64,000 bases of DNA from positions 1,302,001 to 1,366,000 of the forward strand of contig NC_012861.1 in assembly GCF_000026945.1 (NCBI RefSeq), given 5' to 3'. Position 1 is the stretch's first letter, and every line of letters starts with the position of its first letter. Below, piece by piece: positions 43,467 to 54,661 of the stretch. The translations under genes were made by a program, and so were the position numbers. The notes beneath the pieces were generated by a model, which saw only the letters and a list, made by a program, of their open reading frames with translations, did no database searches and was not told the origin of the DNA. This DNA comes from Candida dubliniensis CD36 (taxonomy: Eukaryota; Ascomycota; Pichiomycetes; Serinales; Debaryomycetaceae).

Positions 43467-44648
43467 ATATAGCTCCACAGTTGCAAGAACAACAAGAACA
43501 CACACCTCTTATTTCAAATCCTTCTTCCCAATTTCAAACAAAATTCCAACCACAACCACAACCACAACCACAACCACTACAACAACAGAAAGTATCATCA
43601 TCAACATCAGCTCTTAAAAAGGCATCATCTCTTTTCAAACTAAATACAAACTCACAATCACGTAATAAAAAGCATATCAATAATCAACAACCACAACCAC
43701 AACCACAACCACAACTACAACCACAACCACAACTACATTCACAATCACAACATTCACCTACATCTCCAAGAACTTTAGCTAGTATTACTTCCCGACAATC
43801 AACACCAACACCTTCAAACTCCTCATCTCGTCCAAACTTGAAAAGTTTACTACGAATTGGTTCATTTTCCAATAATCAACCTCATATTCATTCTACCAAT
43901 CCTCATGTCAAAAATCCTTCCATAACAGCTCTTGAAGGAGAAATTGAAGTTAAAATTGATGAAGAAGGAGAGGAGGAGGAAGAGGAAGAAGAGGAAGAAG
44001 AGGAAGAAGAAGATGATGAAATTGCTTATTTATCTGATCTGGAATCTGATCTTAATTATGATCCTAAATCTGAAGAATCACATGAAGATTATCGAACTGG
44101 TGGTTATCATCCTGTTTCTAAAGGAGAAATTTATTATTCGAAAAAAATACCTAATCGAGAATATATTATTTTACGTAAATTAGGTTGGGGACATTTTTCT
44201 ACGGTTTGGTTAGCTAAATCAAGATATAATGGTACTTTATTACTGAATGATTTAGAATCATCATCAATATCAGTACCAGTACCAGATACTGATGAATATT
44301 ATGTGGCGATTAAATTTGTTAAATCAAATAAAAATTATATTGAAGCGGCAAGAGATGAAATTAAAATTATGAATATATTAAATGATCCAATTCATAATAA
44401 TCATCATATCCCAAATAAAAATATTTTATATTTTAAAAATGATAATAAATCACATCCTGGTTATAATCATGTAATGCAATTGAAAGATGATTTTGAAATT
44501 TCTGGACCTAATGGAATTCATATATGTATGGTGTTTGAAATTTTGGGTGAAAATGTTTTAAATTTAATTTATCGTTATAAAAGATTATATCGTAATATCA
44601 ATTCTGAAATTAAACGTAAAGAAAGTGCTGAAGAAAGTGATGGAAGCC

Positions 44649-44682
<34 letters not shown>

Positions 44683-44807
44683 GCAAATGAAATTTAGTAA
44701 ATGGGATACTAAAAATTGGAAGAAAAGTACTAAATCAATGCTTAGTTTAGGTCTTCACAATAAGAAAGATACCCATAAGAATAATGACAATAACAATAAT
44801 GATACAA

Positions 44808-44866
<59 letters not shown>

Positions 44867-45434
44867 TTCACAATAAATAACAATAACAATAACAATGGTA
44901 CTGGACAAACATCAATAACTACTGCATCATCATCATCATTAAATTCAAATCCTCAAGAAGATTTTTTAATTGAATCTTCAATATCAAATCAAGATAATGA
45001 ATCAACTACAACTGTAGATTCATGGGAAGATGATTTAGATAAAAAAATCAAATCATTAAATTCTCAATCATTAATGAAATTAATTGAAACTTCAAAAACT
45101 GTTGGAGGAATTCCATTACATATTGTTAAACAAATTGTTAAACAAATGTTATTAGCTATTGATTATATGCATCATTGTGGAGTTATTCATACTGATTTAA
45201 AACCAGAAAATATTTTAATTGATATTAAAGATATAAATAAATTAATTCGTACTATTGAAGATGAAAAATTATCTAAATTTAGAGCTAGTTTATCAAGTAG
45301 AAAAGCATCATTAATGAGTACATGTTCAAGAACCACAACTGCAACCACAACTGCAACCACCACCACCACAACAACAACAACTAGAAGAAGAAGAAGAAGT
45401 CTGAGTAAACAAATAAATCAACATTATCATAATC

Positions 45435-45469
<35 letters not shown>

Positions 45470-46444
45470 AAATCTAATTGTTGTTCATCTTCATGTCATA
45501 TAAGAACATTATCAACAACTTCAAATAGTTCACAACAATCATCATATTTTTATAAAAAACTGAAAAATTCAATTGTTGGTAAATATGAATCACCAATTAG
45601 ATGTTCTAAACCATTAAGTTCATCAATATCATCTGATTCAATATTTAAAGATGTAAATTTTAATTGTTGTGAATCTAAACCAAGGAAAAAATCTATTTCT
45701 AAAGCCATTAGTCCAAGAAATTTTTCATTCTTTGATTATAACAACAACAAAAAAGATCAAGATCAAAATCAAGAATTAATTGATGATAATACTAATAATA
45801 TATCGATTAAAATTGCTGATTTAGGTAATGCAACATTTGTTGATGAACATTTTACTAATCAAATACAAACTAGACAATATCGATCACCAGAAATCATTTT
45901 AAAATATAAATCTTGGGGGTCACTGACTGATTTATGGTCAATTGGTTGTATAATATTTGAATTAATTACTGGAGATTTTTTATTTGATCCTCATGATGGG
46001 AAATTTTTTGATAAAGATGAAGATCATTTAGCTCAAATTGTTGAATTATTAGGTGAATTTCCTAATGATAATTATTTATTAAATTGTAAATTAACTGGGA
46101 AATTTTTTAAATTAAATCAACTGAAAATTATTTTTAAAAATATTGATCAATTGAAAATTTGGAAATTAAAAGATGTTTTAATTGAAAAATATAAATTTAA
46201 TAAAAATGATTATGAAGTTGATTTAATTTGTGATTTGATTTTAAAATGTTTAAAATATGATTTAAATGAAAGATATGATGCTAATTCTTTATTAAAACAT
46301 CCTTGGTTTAATAATAGTACTACTACTACTACTACTACTAGTGGTGGTGGTGGTGGTGTTGGTGTTGGATTGGAAAATATATTGAAGAATTTACCAAATT
46401 GTCATGATGATTTACCAGGTTATACTTGTGAATGTAAAATATAA
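43298..46444 (+). CDS. SKY1: SR-protein kinase (SRPK/Sky1 family)
   Basis: The 1048-residue kinase has the split domain of SRPKs. Residues 1-~265 are Gln/Pro/Thr low complexity, then an acidic run. Kinase lobe 1 starts REYIILRKLGWGHFSTVWLA (~286), with VAIKFVKS (~335). A Gln/Asn-rich insert covers ~440-590. The catalytic loop is HTDLKPENILI (~630). A long Thr/Arg/Gln/Ser spacer (~645-830) follows, then IKIADLGNATFVDEHFTNQIQTRQYRSPEI with DLG in place of DFG, an SRPK trait. It ends HPWFNN and a Gly/Val tail. Sky1 phosphorylates SR-type proteins such as Npl3 and affects cation and polyamine homeostasis. The spacer after HTDLKPEN matches the family position; the earlier poly-N insert is extra and makes it longer than yeast Sky1 (742). 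Confidence 0.88.
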
Positions 46445-46938
46445 AACTATTAAGGACTATATTGCGATTTGATTTACAATTATAAGTATATATATATATA
46501 TACATACATACATATGTTTAGTTGTTTAATTGTTTTTCAATCAATAACTGTTATTGATTAAATTTACATCTTTTGCAACCAAAGACTATATTATTATTTA
46601 AATTATAATTCCTTTTGCTGGTTTAGACAAGATTGTGAATGAACACTCTATTACAAGATGTTATTTATCCAAAAAGAAACTACAATATCTTTTCATTTGT
46701 TAATAAAAAAAAAAAAAAAAAAAAAAAAAACTAACTATACCTGAAACATGTATTAATATATATATATATATATACTAGAGACCAATTTCTAAAGAATTGG
46801 TATCCTATCTTAAGGAAATATTAAACACTCATAAAGTGAATAATACGTTAGTTAATTAATTAGTATCAGATTCTCAATATCATTTAAAATGACATTGGAA
46901 CCATCATTTTAAATAGTTGTAGTTGCAACTAGAAGTCT
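46445..46938. other. SKY1 3' flank
   Basis: AT-rich with TA repeats (46488-46501, 46759-46773) and a run of about 27 A near 46704-46730. No gene seen. Confidence 0.5.
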
Positions 46939-47105
46939 GCAAAGAGTTCACACCGACACCATGGGTCCTTTCAAAAAATTATACATCACAACTATAATTG
47001 ACGAATTCACTGGTTATACGTTTGTGGTTATCTAACCCTTTCAAACAAAATCAAAGATTGAATGATTGAGAAATTTGTAAATATTTATAATCTGGTGGAT
47101 TTTCC
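46939..47105 (+). mobile_element. Ty1/copia-type integrase fragment (relic)
   Basis: The forward frame reads RVHTDTMGPFKKLYITTI followed by IDEFTGYTFVVI, the start of a copia integrase core (the first catalytic Asp lies in HTD), then a stop. A frame-shifted continuation reads IEKFVNIYNLVDFPS. No LTR, gag or reverse transcriptase is visible nearby. A 38-base A run (47137-47174) follows after about 30 bases. This is a short dead fragment of a Tca/Ty1-like element. Confidence 0.75.
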
Positions 47106-47136
47106 ATCATGAAGGTGCGAAGAACGAATGAGAGAG

Positions 47137-47176
<40 letters not shown>

Positions 47177-47842
47177 CGTACAGGTAGGTAGTGCATAAGC
47201 ACAAAATTACAGTATGCAAGACAACCTGTCGTGTACATTGGACAATAACTATACAATTATACCACTTGGTTGGTTGGTTGGTTGGTTGATGTGTTAAAGT
47301 TTGTCTCTCTTAAATACTAATGATATCTTGTAAAGAGTTTCATCTATTTAGACTCAGTAGTTAAATGTATATTATTGAGCAATTGCTAATAAATATAAGA
47401 GAGAAGATTAATGGTTGATATTTTAAATTTATCAGTTAGTAATTAAATAAATAAGTTTCATTAACTGATACATTTTTAATTTGTGGTAGTTATTATGATT
47501 CCCATAAAGATTCATATTCTTGCTCTGGATATTACTCAACAGGAACAAATTGAAGGATAATACCACTTCTCTCCGCCAACATAATTCTACGGCATCTGAC
47601 AACAAATTCCAATTTTGAAAACTCGATAAGATTCAAATCAATATTCACACTATGATTCCTAGCGATTGTTCAATCAATAAAATTAGTCTGAATATAATCT
47701 TCATTTTCAAAAATTGATGTTAATGAGTTTTTATAATATAATAAAACTGGATAAATGTCTTTAAATGAATCCAAATAATCAAGAACACCAATTTCTCTTA
47801 ATGAGTTTCTTTTTAATTTTGTGGCAATTGATACAAAATATG

Positions 47843-47851
47843 TATTGAAAC
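47843..47851 (+). repeat. Target-site duplication, left copy (TATTGAAAC)
   Basis: Directly abuts the left inverted repeat; identical to 50023-50031. Confidence 0.92.
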
Positions 47852-47882
47852 GATGCTATCTATTTTGGCGGTGAATTGACAG
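47852..47882 (+). repeat. Left terminal inverted repeat of the MULE
   Basis: 31 bases identical to the reverse complement of 49992-50022; the match breaks at 47883/49991. Confidence 0.95.
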
Positions 47883-48388
47883 GAATTTCTTTTTTTTTTA
47901 ATTACTGCATGCATATTTCTCGTGTGATTTTCAGATTGTCAGTTACTAGTTTAGGAAGAAAATTCAATAAAGAGTCATCTTTTCTACTGCAAAATATGTA
48001 TGGAGCCGGTTCGAAATTAGTATTTCTATTACTATAAATAGAAAAAATATGCAATTATCCTCCCCTAAATTTCCTTTTTTGGATTCTTTATCCCTTGATC
48101 TTTGCCTAGGTCGACAACTCTAGGTCGAAGTGGTACTACTTCCTCGCACTAGAGAATTGAACTCGGCCCCATCTCTTCGGCTTCTCACTTCAAGTCTTAA
48201 TAATTTATACTCAATAAAACAAACAACTACATATAAAATCAAACTTTATATAAAATAATAAGAACAACTCATTCATTTAATCTCCTTCGTTTTTCTGACT
48301 TGTTAGTATATGATAAGTTTCTCTTGCCAGAAGATAAATGTTTCAAATCTTTCTTAAGTACAAGGTACGTTATGTAAATATCATTGAA

Positions 48389-49138
48389 CTAGCTTTTTTC
48401 GTATAGCTTTCGTCTTTTAATATCAGCAATTAATTCGCATAGTTGGGGGAGACCGTTCTCCATATCATCGAGTTTCTCAAAGTTATCTGCACTTATTCTT
48501 GATATATTCAGCATATTCTGACTTGTTGAGGCTGCTGTATTGTGAATTGCTAAAGCTGTTGTATTGTGATGTGGAGGTGGCAGTGAAGTGAGCAGCTCAA
48601 TTAAAATAGGTTATAAATCTTTCAAAAGATGCATATTTATTAAGAAAACTTTGGATATCATTTTCAGTATTTTCTGGATTGAATAAAATATGCTGCAAGT
48701 CTTTTATTATCAGGTCATGAGTGGCCTTTGGTCGCTGCTTGTCTTCAAAAACTACAATTTGTTTTAATTTCAGAGCCACATTTTGGCAACTTCTGTAAAT
48801 TGGATCCAACATTGAATTAACCAATTTTTTGCTTAGCCGACTATTATGGTAGTAGCTATTTGAAAAATCATGGTTATGGTGATAAATCCAATCAGCAAAC
48901 CACTGTTCCCCTTTATGTTTCTGCTGAACTATGATTTTTGCTGGACAGTTTATTTTTATGGATTCTTTTCTGTTTCTTTTTTTCACAGCAAATACATTGT
49001 TGATATTGTTTTCATTCGCAGCTTCACTTTGATTTTGTTGATGGTTTAAACTTGTTTGAGTATAGGAATCACCACGGTTGCAGTGGTATTCCTCGTATTC
49101 CACAGCAGCGTTCTTGTGACCGTGAGAAACCTTAGGCT
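48389..49138 (-). pseudogene. MULE transposase remnant (FAR1-type zinc domain, no DDE core)
   Basis: From a stop at 49139-49141 the minus frame runs PKVSHGHKNAAVEYEEYHC, then KKRNRKESIKINCPAKIIV and WFADWIYHHNHDFS. The Cys...Cys...His-x-His pattern is that of the FAR1/WRKY-GCM1 zinc domain that precedes MULE-type DDE transposases. There is no ATG start in the intact part (first residue of the long frame is GTG). The frame stops at 48597-48599 (RFITYFN). A second clean frame, offset by one base, begins at once (ELLTSLPPPHHNTTALAIHN) and ends KRRKLYEKS-stop at 48389-48391. The ~300 residues of catalytic domain expected between them are missing, so a deletion joined N- and C-terminal parts. Confidence 0.7.
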
Positions 49139-49991
49139 ACTTTATGTGATATGACACATTAATTATGATCAAATCATTAACTTAAATTCATCTCATTGAA
49201 TACAAAACCTCTATAAACAAGTATATACTTTATAAAAACTCGTTTGTGCCCTTGATATTGAATCATAAATCCAAATTGGCTGGAAAATGTACATCACACT
49301 AACAATTTATCTATCTGTAATTGTTGAAGTGGAAAACTAGTTTAGATCATACCATAACTTCAAGTAAATGCAAATTAATAGCCCTAAGCCCCTGTCCAAT
49401 TCAAGTTAAATGATCCACTCAACAGCCCTAATAATAAGATTTCATGGATAATGAACATGCCACTCGCTATTCAATCCTCAACATAAAAACCCACTTTAGC
49501 ATCAAGCAATTTGAGCAATAACATCCGACAGAAATTGTCAAATAGAAGTACACCATTCTTGAATTATTATAACTCACCAAATAGCAATTCCAAAAGTTTG
49601 ACACCTACTGGTCAAACAAAAATCAATAACTCATCTATATTAGTTAGTTAGTAAGCACAAATCTTCAAAAACAAGGGTATTAATCATACATATCATGACT
49701 TAAAGTATCTGCAATCCCAGTAGCAGTAACTATTTGATTGATTTATGATGGAAACTGATGGATTGATGAACGAATGGTGAAAGAAGAAGGAGAAAAAAGT
49801 GGTGGTGAGAGGAAAATAATTGAGGTCACGCCAGCCTGGCATTTATCATCATGAAGAAGAAAAAGGACAGAGCAAGGGATGAAAGATATTTTGGAGGTAA
49901 GCAAAATGTAAACAAAAAAATGTAAACAAAAGGAGTACAACATGCAGAATTCTTATGCTCAAATATGCATGTTATCGCCATTGGCAATTTT

Positions 49992-50022
49992 CTGTCAATT
50001 CACCGCCAAAATAGATAGCATC
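49992..50022 (-). repeat. Right terminal inverted repeat of the MULE
   Basis: Exact reverse complement of 47852-47882. Confidence 0.95.
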
Positions 50023-50031
50023 TATTGAAAC
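50023..50031 (+). repeat. Target-site duplication, right copy (TATTGAAAC)
   Basis: Directly abuts the right inverted repeat; identical to 47843-47851. Confidence 0.92.
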
Positions 50032-50110
50032 TCTTGAATGAAGTAAATTTGTCAGCATTTTGAATTATTGGTGCCATAGAAAATGATCTTCTGACGCTAT
50101 AAATTGTTAA

Positions 50111-50145
<35 letters not shown>

Positions 50146-51015
50146 GTACATTGAAGTTTCCAGACATTATGTGTATCTCATAATAGTCATATCGAATATG
50201 TAAATCCAAAATATCTAACGGTTTTGTTAAGCAAAACATTGGAGGATTAAAATCAATATGAGTTTTTTCAAATTTGGACATTTTTCCAATCAATGAAAGT
50301 CTCTCTTGAGTCATAATAGAAATAGAACAATACAACTCCCAACTCTTTAATTAATTCTAATGGATAATTGCTCAATTGAAGGTTCATCTCATCATTCAAA
50401 ATTAACCTTGTTGGCTTAGTCTTATTTTGATAATTTGATAACCACAACAAATGATAGGTTTCAATTATTGCACCAAAATTGATATCACAATTTAATTGTT
50501 GTATTTGTTTGCTTTGTATTATACGTTGCAATAAATCATATGATATGTTTTGGAAATATATATATTCCTAATATATTTGGGATTCCCATCATTTTGACGA
50601 AATAGTTGTTGGTAAATGCCTGTTCATGGACAAAAGTAATAATTGGTATACACCGGTAAATACCAATATTTGGGTAGCAAAAATGAAACGTCATCAAAGA
50701 AATAAACACAAATTGTTTTCCCTTAATTTCTTTTTGCATATTTCACGAAATGATCTATGGATTAATGCTAGATGTATAATATCCATCTGATTAACATAAT
50801 CAAGAATCATGCCAATAATATTTTCTGATTAAATTGAAGATCCCTTTAGTTAAATCATTCATTAATGCTTCGGTACTTGAACTTTTGAGGTCATGAATAT
50901 ATGAAATTCCATCTTTGGTGATTTCACCCGTTGAATAGTCTATTCTCATACCCATCTCCTTCAATTGATTATCTAAGTCGATTGATTTGTCTATAAAGTC
51001 ATCCAACTCCGACAT

Positions 51016-51317
51016 TTCTATTTAAAATTTATTTCTAGGTCTAGAGGGTAGGAAAATGTAAAAGACATCAATTCCAGAAAAATATTTGTAATTAATTTAA
51101 AGTTTATTCAAACATTAGGTTGATCTAAATCTTAATACCACCACTACCACCACCATCAATAACAACAGAAGAAAGTACAAAAAAAAAATCGGCCTCGTAT
51201 CACCAACACGGCAAAATTATTCTGAAACCCAAGAAAAAACAATTCTAAAACAAGAATTGGCTTGAATACTATTTCTGTTTTAATAGAACACGTTTAGATA
51301 CATAGTATAAAGATGAG

Positions 51318-51354
<37 letters not shown>

Positions 51355-52106
51355 CATTTTAAAGTTCTACACCTTCTTGTATGAATTCCCAAATAGCTAG
51401 ACTATAAATACTTTTTTAATTCCTCCTCCCCTGACTATCCTTGAAATAAAAATTAAATTCTACATCTGTTTTGTTTTCTTTCTGTGAGTAAAATGGTTTC
51501 CCGCTTTTGTTTAAGTTTGGATTCAAATTCAAGTGCCATTTTTTTTTTTTTAAAAAAGTGATTATTTGTACCAGAATGGCCTTGTTATATTTGGTTTTGT
51601 TTCCAGAGATTTCTAAATTAGTGTGATCACCCATGAATTTGTTTGTTTCTTTAACACTGGGTGAGTAGAGATAGAAGTCATTAGATATTCAAATTTTCTG
51701 CTCCCATCAGTGAGAGCATATTAAGAGTATTTTGTAGCAGGTTTTAAATCTAAGTTATACAGTACTACTTACCTTTTATAGAGTTTAGCATTTTGAGTAC
51801 AAGTTACTAGTATATGAATGATTAGAGTATAATATTCAACTACATTGTAAAATAGTCTATAGTTATAAATTCAGCTTACTCTTTAGGGTTGAAACATCTT
51901 ATTTCCTTTCTATTATGACTCAACCCAATGACCAGCGTTGGTTGTGGTTTACCAAAAGAATACTGTTTTGCATCTTTTGATATATTAGCAGTGCACGACT
52001 TTAAATCATAGAAATTTTGTTGTCAAAAAAAAAAAAAACAAAAAAAACCAAAACATCAACACAACCGAATAAAGAATATATTATTCACCATCATTTGTTC
52101 ATCAAA
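51016..52106. other. Intergenic: COG8 promoter region
   Basis: About 1.1 kb. Contains a GTT microsatellite (51315-51354) and an A-run at 52026-52039 just upstream of COG8. A 72-codon minus ORF (51416-51634) has no recognised homology and is not called. Confidence 0.5.
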
Positions 52107-53360
52107 ATGAGTCTGTTACTTTTAGAAACATTACAAGAAGGACTAGATGACGAATATATTCAATTGTTGAATCTGGATTCAACTTTCGCTCAAGATGCAG
52201 AAAAATATTTACTGGAATTATTAGTCAATGACGATTTGTTATCAACTGATCCATATACTACTGCTTCTGGTGAATCATCATATCACAAAAAAACATTAAC
52301 TGAAGAGATTGCCGAATTGGATATGTCTCAACATGAAATCAACGCCAAACTTAGTACAATCACCAATAGTAATCGAGATTTAATTATTGATATTAGTAAT
52401 GATTTACAATTTATCAATCATCAAATAACTAAAGAATACAGTCACCATACTGAAAATTTAGTGAAAAGTATAACTGGTGAATTTAGAATCGATTTATCAA
52501 CCTCAAATCATTTTAATTTAAAAACCAATGTTAGTATAAATAATACCATTTTAAATAATATTGATTCAGTTTTGGATATTTTGGAATTACCAACATTATG
52601 TAAATTATGTATATTACAAGGGAATTATCAAGAAAGTTTAGAAATTTCAACTTATATTCAAAGTTTAATGATTAGATATCCTAAAATCACATTATTTAAA
52701 ACCATAAATGAACAAATTGATTATGAATTGAAAGTGATGATTAAAGGTTTAATTAAATTATTAAACACCAATTTAAAACAAAATCATATTTTAAAAATAT
52801 TTCAAATATTACATAAATTATTTGATGATAATGAGAATCAAATTATTGATAATGAATCAATATTAATAAAAATCTTTTTAAATTCAAGATTTAAATTTAT
52901 TATTAATGAAATTTCCAGTTTAAAACCATTAATAAAATTCAATAAATTAACATATTTGAAAAGATATATTGAAATATACCGTGAATTTATGTTTAATTCA
53001 TTATCCATATATAATATAATTTTCAAAAATAAAAATAAAAGTCAACACAAACAGAAACAGAAACAAATCATTTTGATAAATCAATTTATTCAAAGTTTAG
53101 TTAAACTTTTATGTCAAGAATTTAAACAGTATTTACCTGATATCAAAACTAAGAAAATTGATGATTCTATTGAATCGGAATTTGAATTGAAAAGTTCAAT
53201 AGATGGATTGATTTTACAATTGATTTATCTTTGTCGATCATTGACTGGGTTTGGATTAGATTTCGAACCTATAATTTTATTAGAATTGGTATGTGATGAT
53301 CTTATACCTGAATCAGATTGGTTAAGGAATTTATCTAAAGTAAAGATTAAGAATAGGTAA
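52107..53360 (+). CDS. COG8: Conserved oligomeric Golgi complex subunit Cog8
   Basis: The protein has 417 residues from the ATG at 52107 (MSLLLLETLQEGLDDEYIQLL). The frame extends 30 codons upstream only through an A-rich TTG-start stretch, so the first real ATG is taken. Dor1/Cog8 family features are an N-terminal helical region (EIAELDMSQHEINAKLSTI), the central LPTLCKLCILQGNYQESLEISTYIQSLMIRYP, and a C-terminal LIYLCRSLTGFGLDFEPIILE. It is nearly all alpha-helical, with a basic Lys/Gln insert (NKNKSQHKQKQKQ). Cog8 belongs to lobe B of the COG tether used for retrograde intra-Golgi vesicle transport. It is shorter than yeast Cog8 (607), as is common in Candida. Confidence 0.85.
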   Translation: MSLLLLETLQEGLDDEYIQLLNLDSTFAQDAEKYLLELLVNDDLLSTDPYTTASGESSYHKKTLTEEIAELDMSQHEINAKLSTITNSNRDLIIDISNDLQFINHQITKEYSHHTENLVKSITGEFRIDLSTSNHFNLKTNVSINNTILNNIDSVLDILELPTLCKLCILQGNYQESLEISTYIQSLMIRYPKITLFKTINEQIDYELKVMIKGLIKLLNTNLKQNHILKIFQILHKLFDDNENQIIDNESILIKIFLNSRFKFIINEISSLKPLIKFNKLTYLKRYIEIYREFMFNSLSIYNIIFKNKNKSQHKQKQKQIILINQFIQSLVKLLCQEFKQYLPDIKTKKIDDSIESEFELKSSIDGLILQLIYLCRSLTGFGLDFEPIILLELVCDDLIPESDWLRNLSKVKIKNR

Positions 53361-54661
53361 TTAAAGAGAGAAGGATTTATAAAGGGGGGGGGAGCAGTTA
53401 TTTGATTAGAACTACAATTATTTTTAAAAGTATGTAAGATTTATGAAATAATTCAGTCCATTTTAAAACAAATGATTCAGATTATGAACAATGCAGAATA
53501 TGTACATATTAATAGATAGAACTTGACTATCAATTCAATCGTTCCTTGTTTTGAATATCTTTGGATAGTTCATTCATTGAAAAAAAATAAAGGGTAAACT
53601 GTGAATGGAAGTGATAAACAATTGTATTCATTCAGGTCATGCAAAGGAAATGGATAAAACCGAATCCTCTACAATATATATATATATACATATATGCGTT
53701 TATAACAATAACAATAACAATAACAATAATTGATACTTTATATTCACAATATATATATATACATATGAATCAAGAACACAATTGCTCTTGAAAGAGCTAT
53801 TGAATTTTTAGCTAGATCTAAACTTGTTAATAAACAATCAATACACTTTAAAAGTGATTAATTGAAAACTACCCTGTGTGAGGTAGTAAGGAACAACGCC
53901 AAACCTAGTCTGGTTAAAGGCTTCTTGGTTATCGGACTATTGAGTATCATCATACTCTCCCTGACGCCCTTGCCGTCAACTAAGATATAGGTATATACTT
54001 AACTAGACAAAATACAAGCTATTAACGTAGTTTAAACATCACACCCTGGAGTGAAAACAATAAGCTAGGCTTGGCTGTGATAGATGAAGCACAGGTGTTA
54101 ATAGAAGAATGCGAATTTCGACTGTTGGTTAATGTAAAAATTTTTATCAAGATTTCATTTTTTTTTTTGGAAGAAAAAGGAAGGAATATTCATCCCTTTT
54201 ATATATTAATGTTAAATTATAAGGATTTTCCAATAAAAATACTTCTCACCCGTTTTAATTTAGTGTATCATCATTCTACACGCGTCTCCGTTGCCAGGTC
54301 AAGTTGAAAAAAAAAAAAAAAACAATCAAGTGTTGTGGTTGTTCCCACTTCCAATTGTCGGTAGTAGTAAAGCTCTACAGTTATTCTTTTGAAAGAACCC
54401 CTCTCTTTTCTGTTTATAACACCAAAATCGACAGAAGTTTGATATCTTTGGATCTTGGGGAATCTAATATTCAACGTTTATCTCTAAATATCTTCTATAA
54501 AGTGGTAGCACCATAAAAATTTCCCAGGTCGTGTATGCAACTACAAATAATAGAAATTCATTTAACCGCTATACATATGGAAAAGAATTTCATTTTAATA
54601 AATTGTTTCATCAATTAATTTAGTGTGTTAAATACTTGAAATTTGTTGGTAAAAGATTGCA
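53361..54661. other. Intergenic downstream of COG8
   Basis: About 1.3 kb. G9 (53385-53393), TA repeats (53676-53687, 53750-53761), an AATAAC repeat (53706-53730), and a relatively GC-rich segment (53870-53990) flanked by TGTGTGA and TCACAC that could be a worn LTR but lacks clear ends. No gene supported. Confidence 0.45.

Larger units (their letters stand above)
47852..50022 (-). mobile_element. Mutator-like (MULE) DNA transposon, internally decayed
   Basis: This 2171-bp element is bounded by 31-base perfect terminal inverted repeats (47852-47882 and 49992-50022, each starting GATGCTATCT inward). Weaker similarity continues inward, including a shared CATGCATATTT. It is flanked by an exact 9-base direct repeat, TATTGAAAC (47843-47851 and 50023-50031), the duplication length of Mutator elements. 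Inside, on the minus strand, is a FAR1/WRKY-GCM1-type zinc-binding segment (49138-48597) and a separate C-terminal frame (~48597-48389). No DDE transposase core is visible. The element is therefore a defective MULE. Host target is the F-box-like relic. Confidence 0.85.
47532..51015 (-). pseudogene. Decayed F-box-like gene split by a DNA transposon
   Basis: Minus-strand pieces in order: an N-terminal peptide MSELDDFIDKSIDLDNQLKE (51015-50800); an F-box-like helix pair ENIIGMILDYVNQMDIIHLA then LIHRSFREICKKKL (about 50828-50735); fragments rich in Leu/Ile (50531-50268: YHLLWLSNYQ, NLQLSNYPLELIKELG); MSKFEKTHIDFNPPMFCLTK to FTSFKSFN (50280-50023). The transposon at 47852-50022 then intervenes. 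After it come TYFVSIATKLKRNS, GVLDYLDSFKDIYPVLLYYK and FSKLEFVVRCRRIML, ending VPVE-stop at 47532-47534. There are at least three frame changes and several stops (two TGA after the F-box, one TGA at ~47674). Joining the flanks at the 9-base duplication keeps the frame exactly, so insertion hit one continuous reading frame. The F-box assignment rests on pattern (ILxYVxQMDIIxL), not on a search. Confidence 0.65.

Noticed and set aside
48080..48190. tRNA-like B-box (GAGTTCAATTCTC) on the minus strand inside the transposon
   Set aside because: No acceptor stem or anticodon arm could be folded around it.
51416..51634. 72-codon minus ORF upstream of COG8
   Set aside because: Starts with ATG and is not pure homopolymer, but contains an A-run-driven KKKK segment and no recognisable motif; not enough to call a gene.
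51765..51790. ACTTACCT resembling the U1 snRNA 5' end
   Set aside because: The rest of the U1 5' stem-loop sequence is absent.
53870..54050. Possible solo LTR between COG8 and the small hydrophilic gene
   Set aside because: TGTGTGA/TCACAC ends are too short, and no 5-bp target duplication was found.
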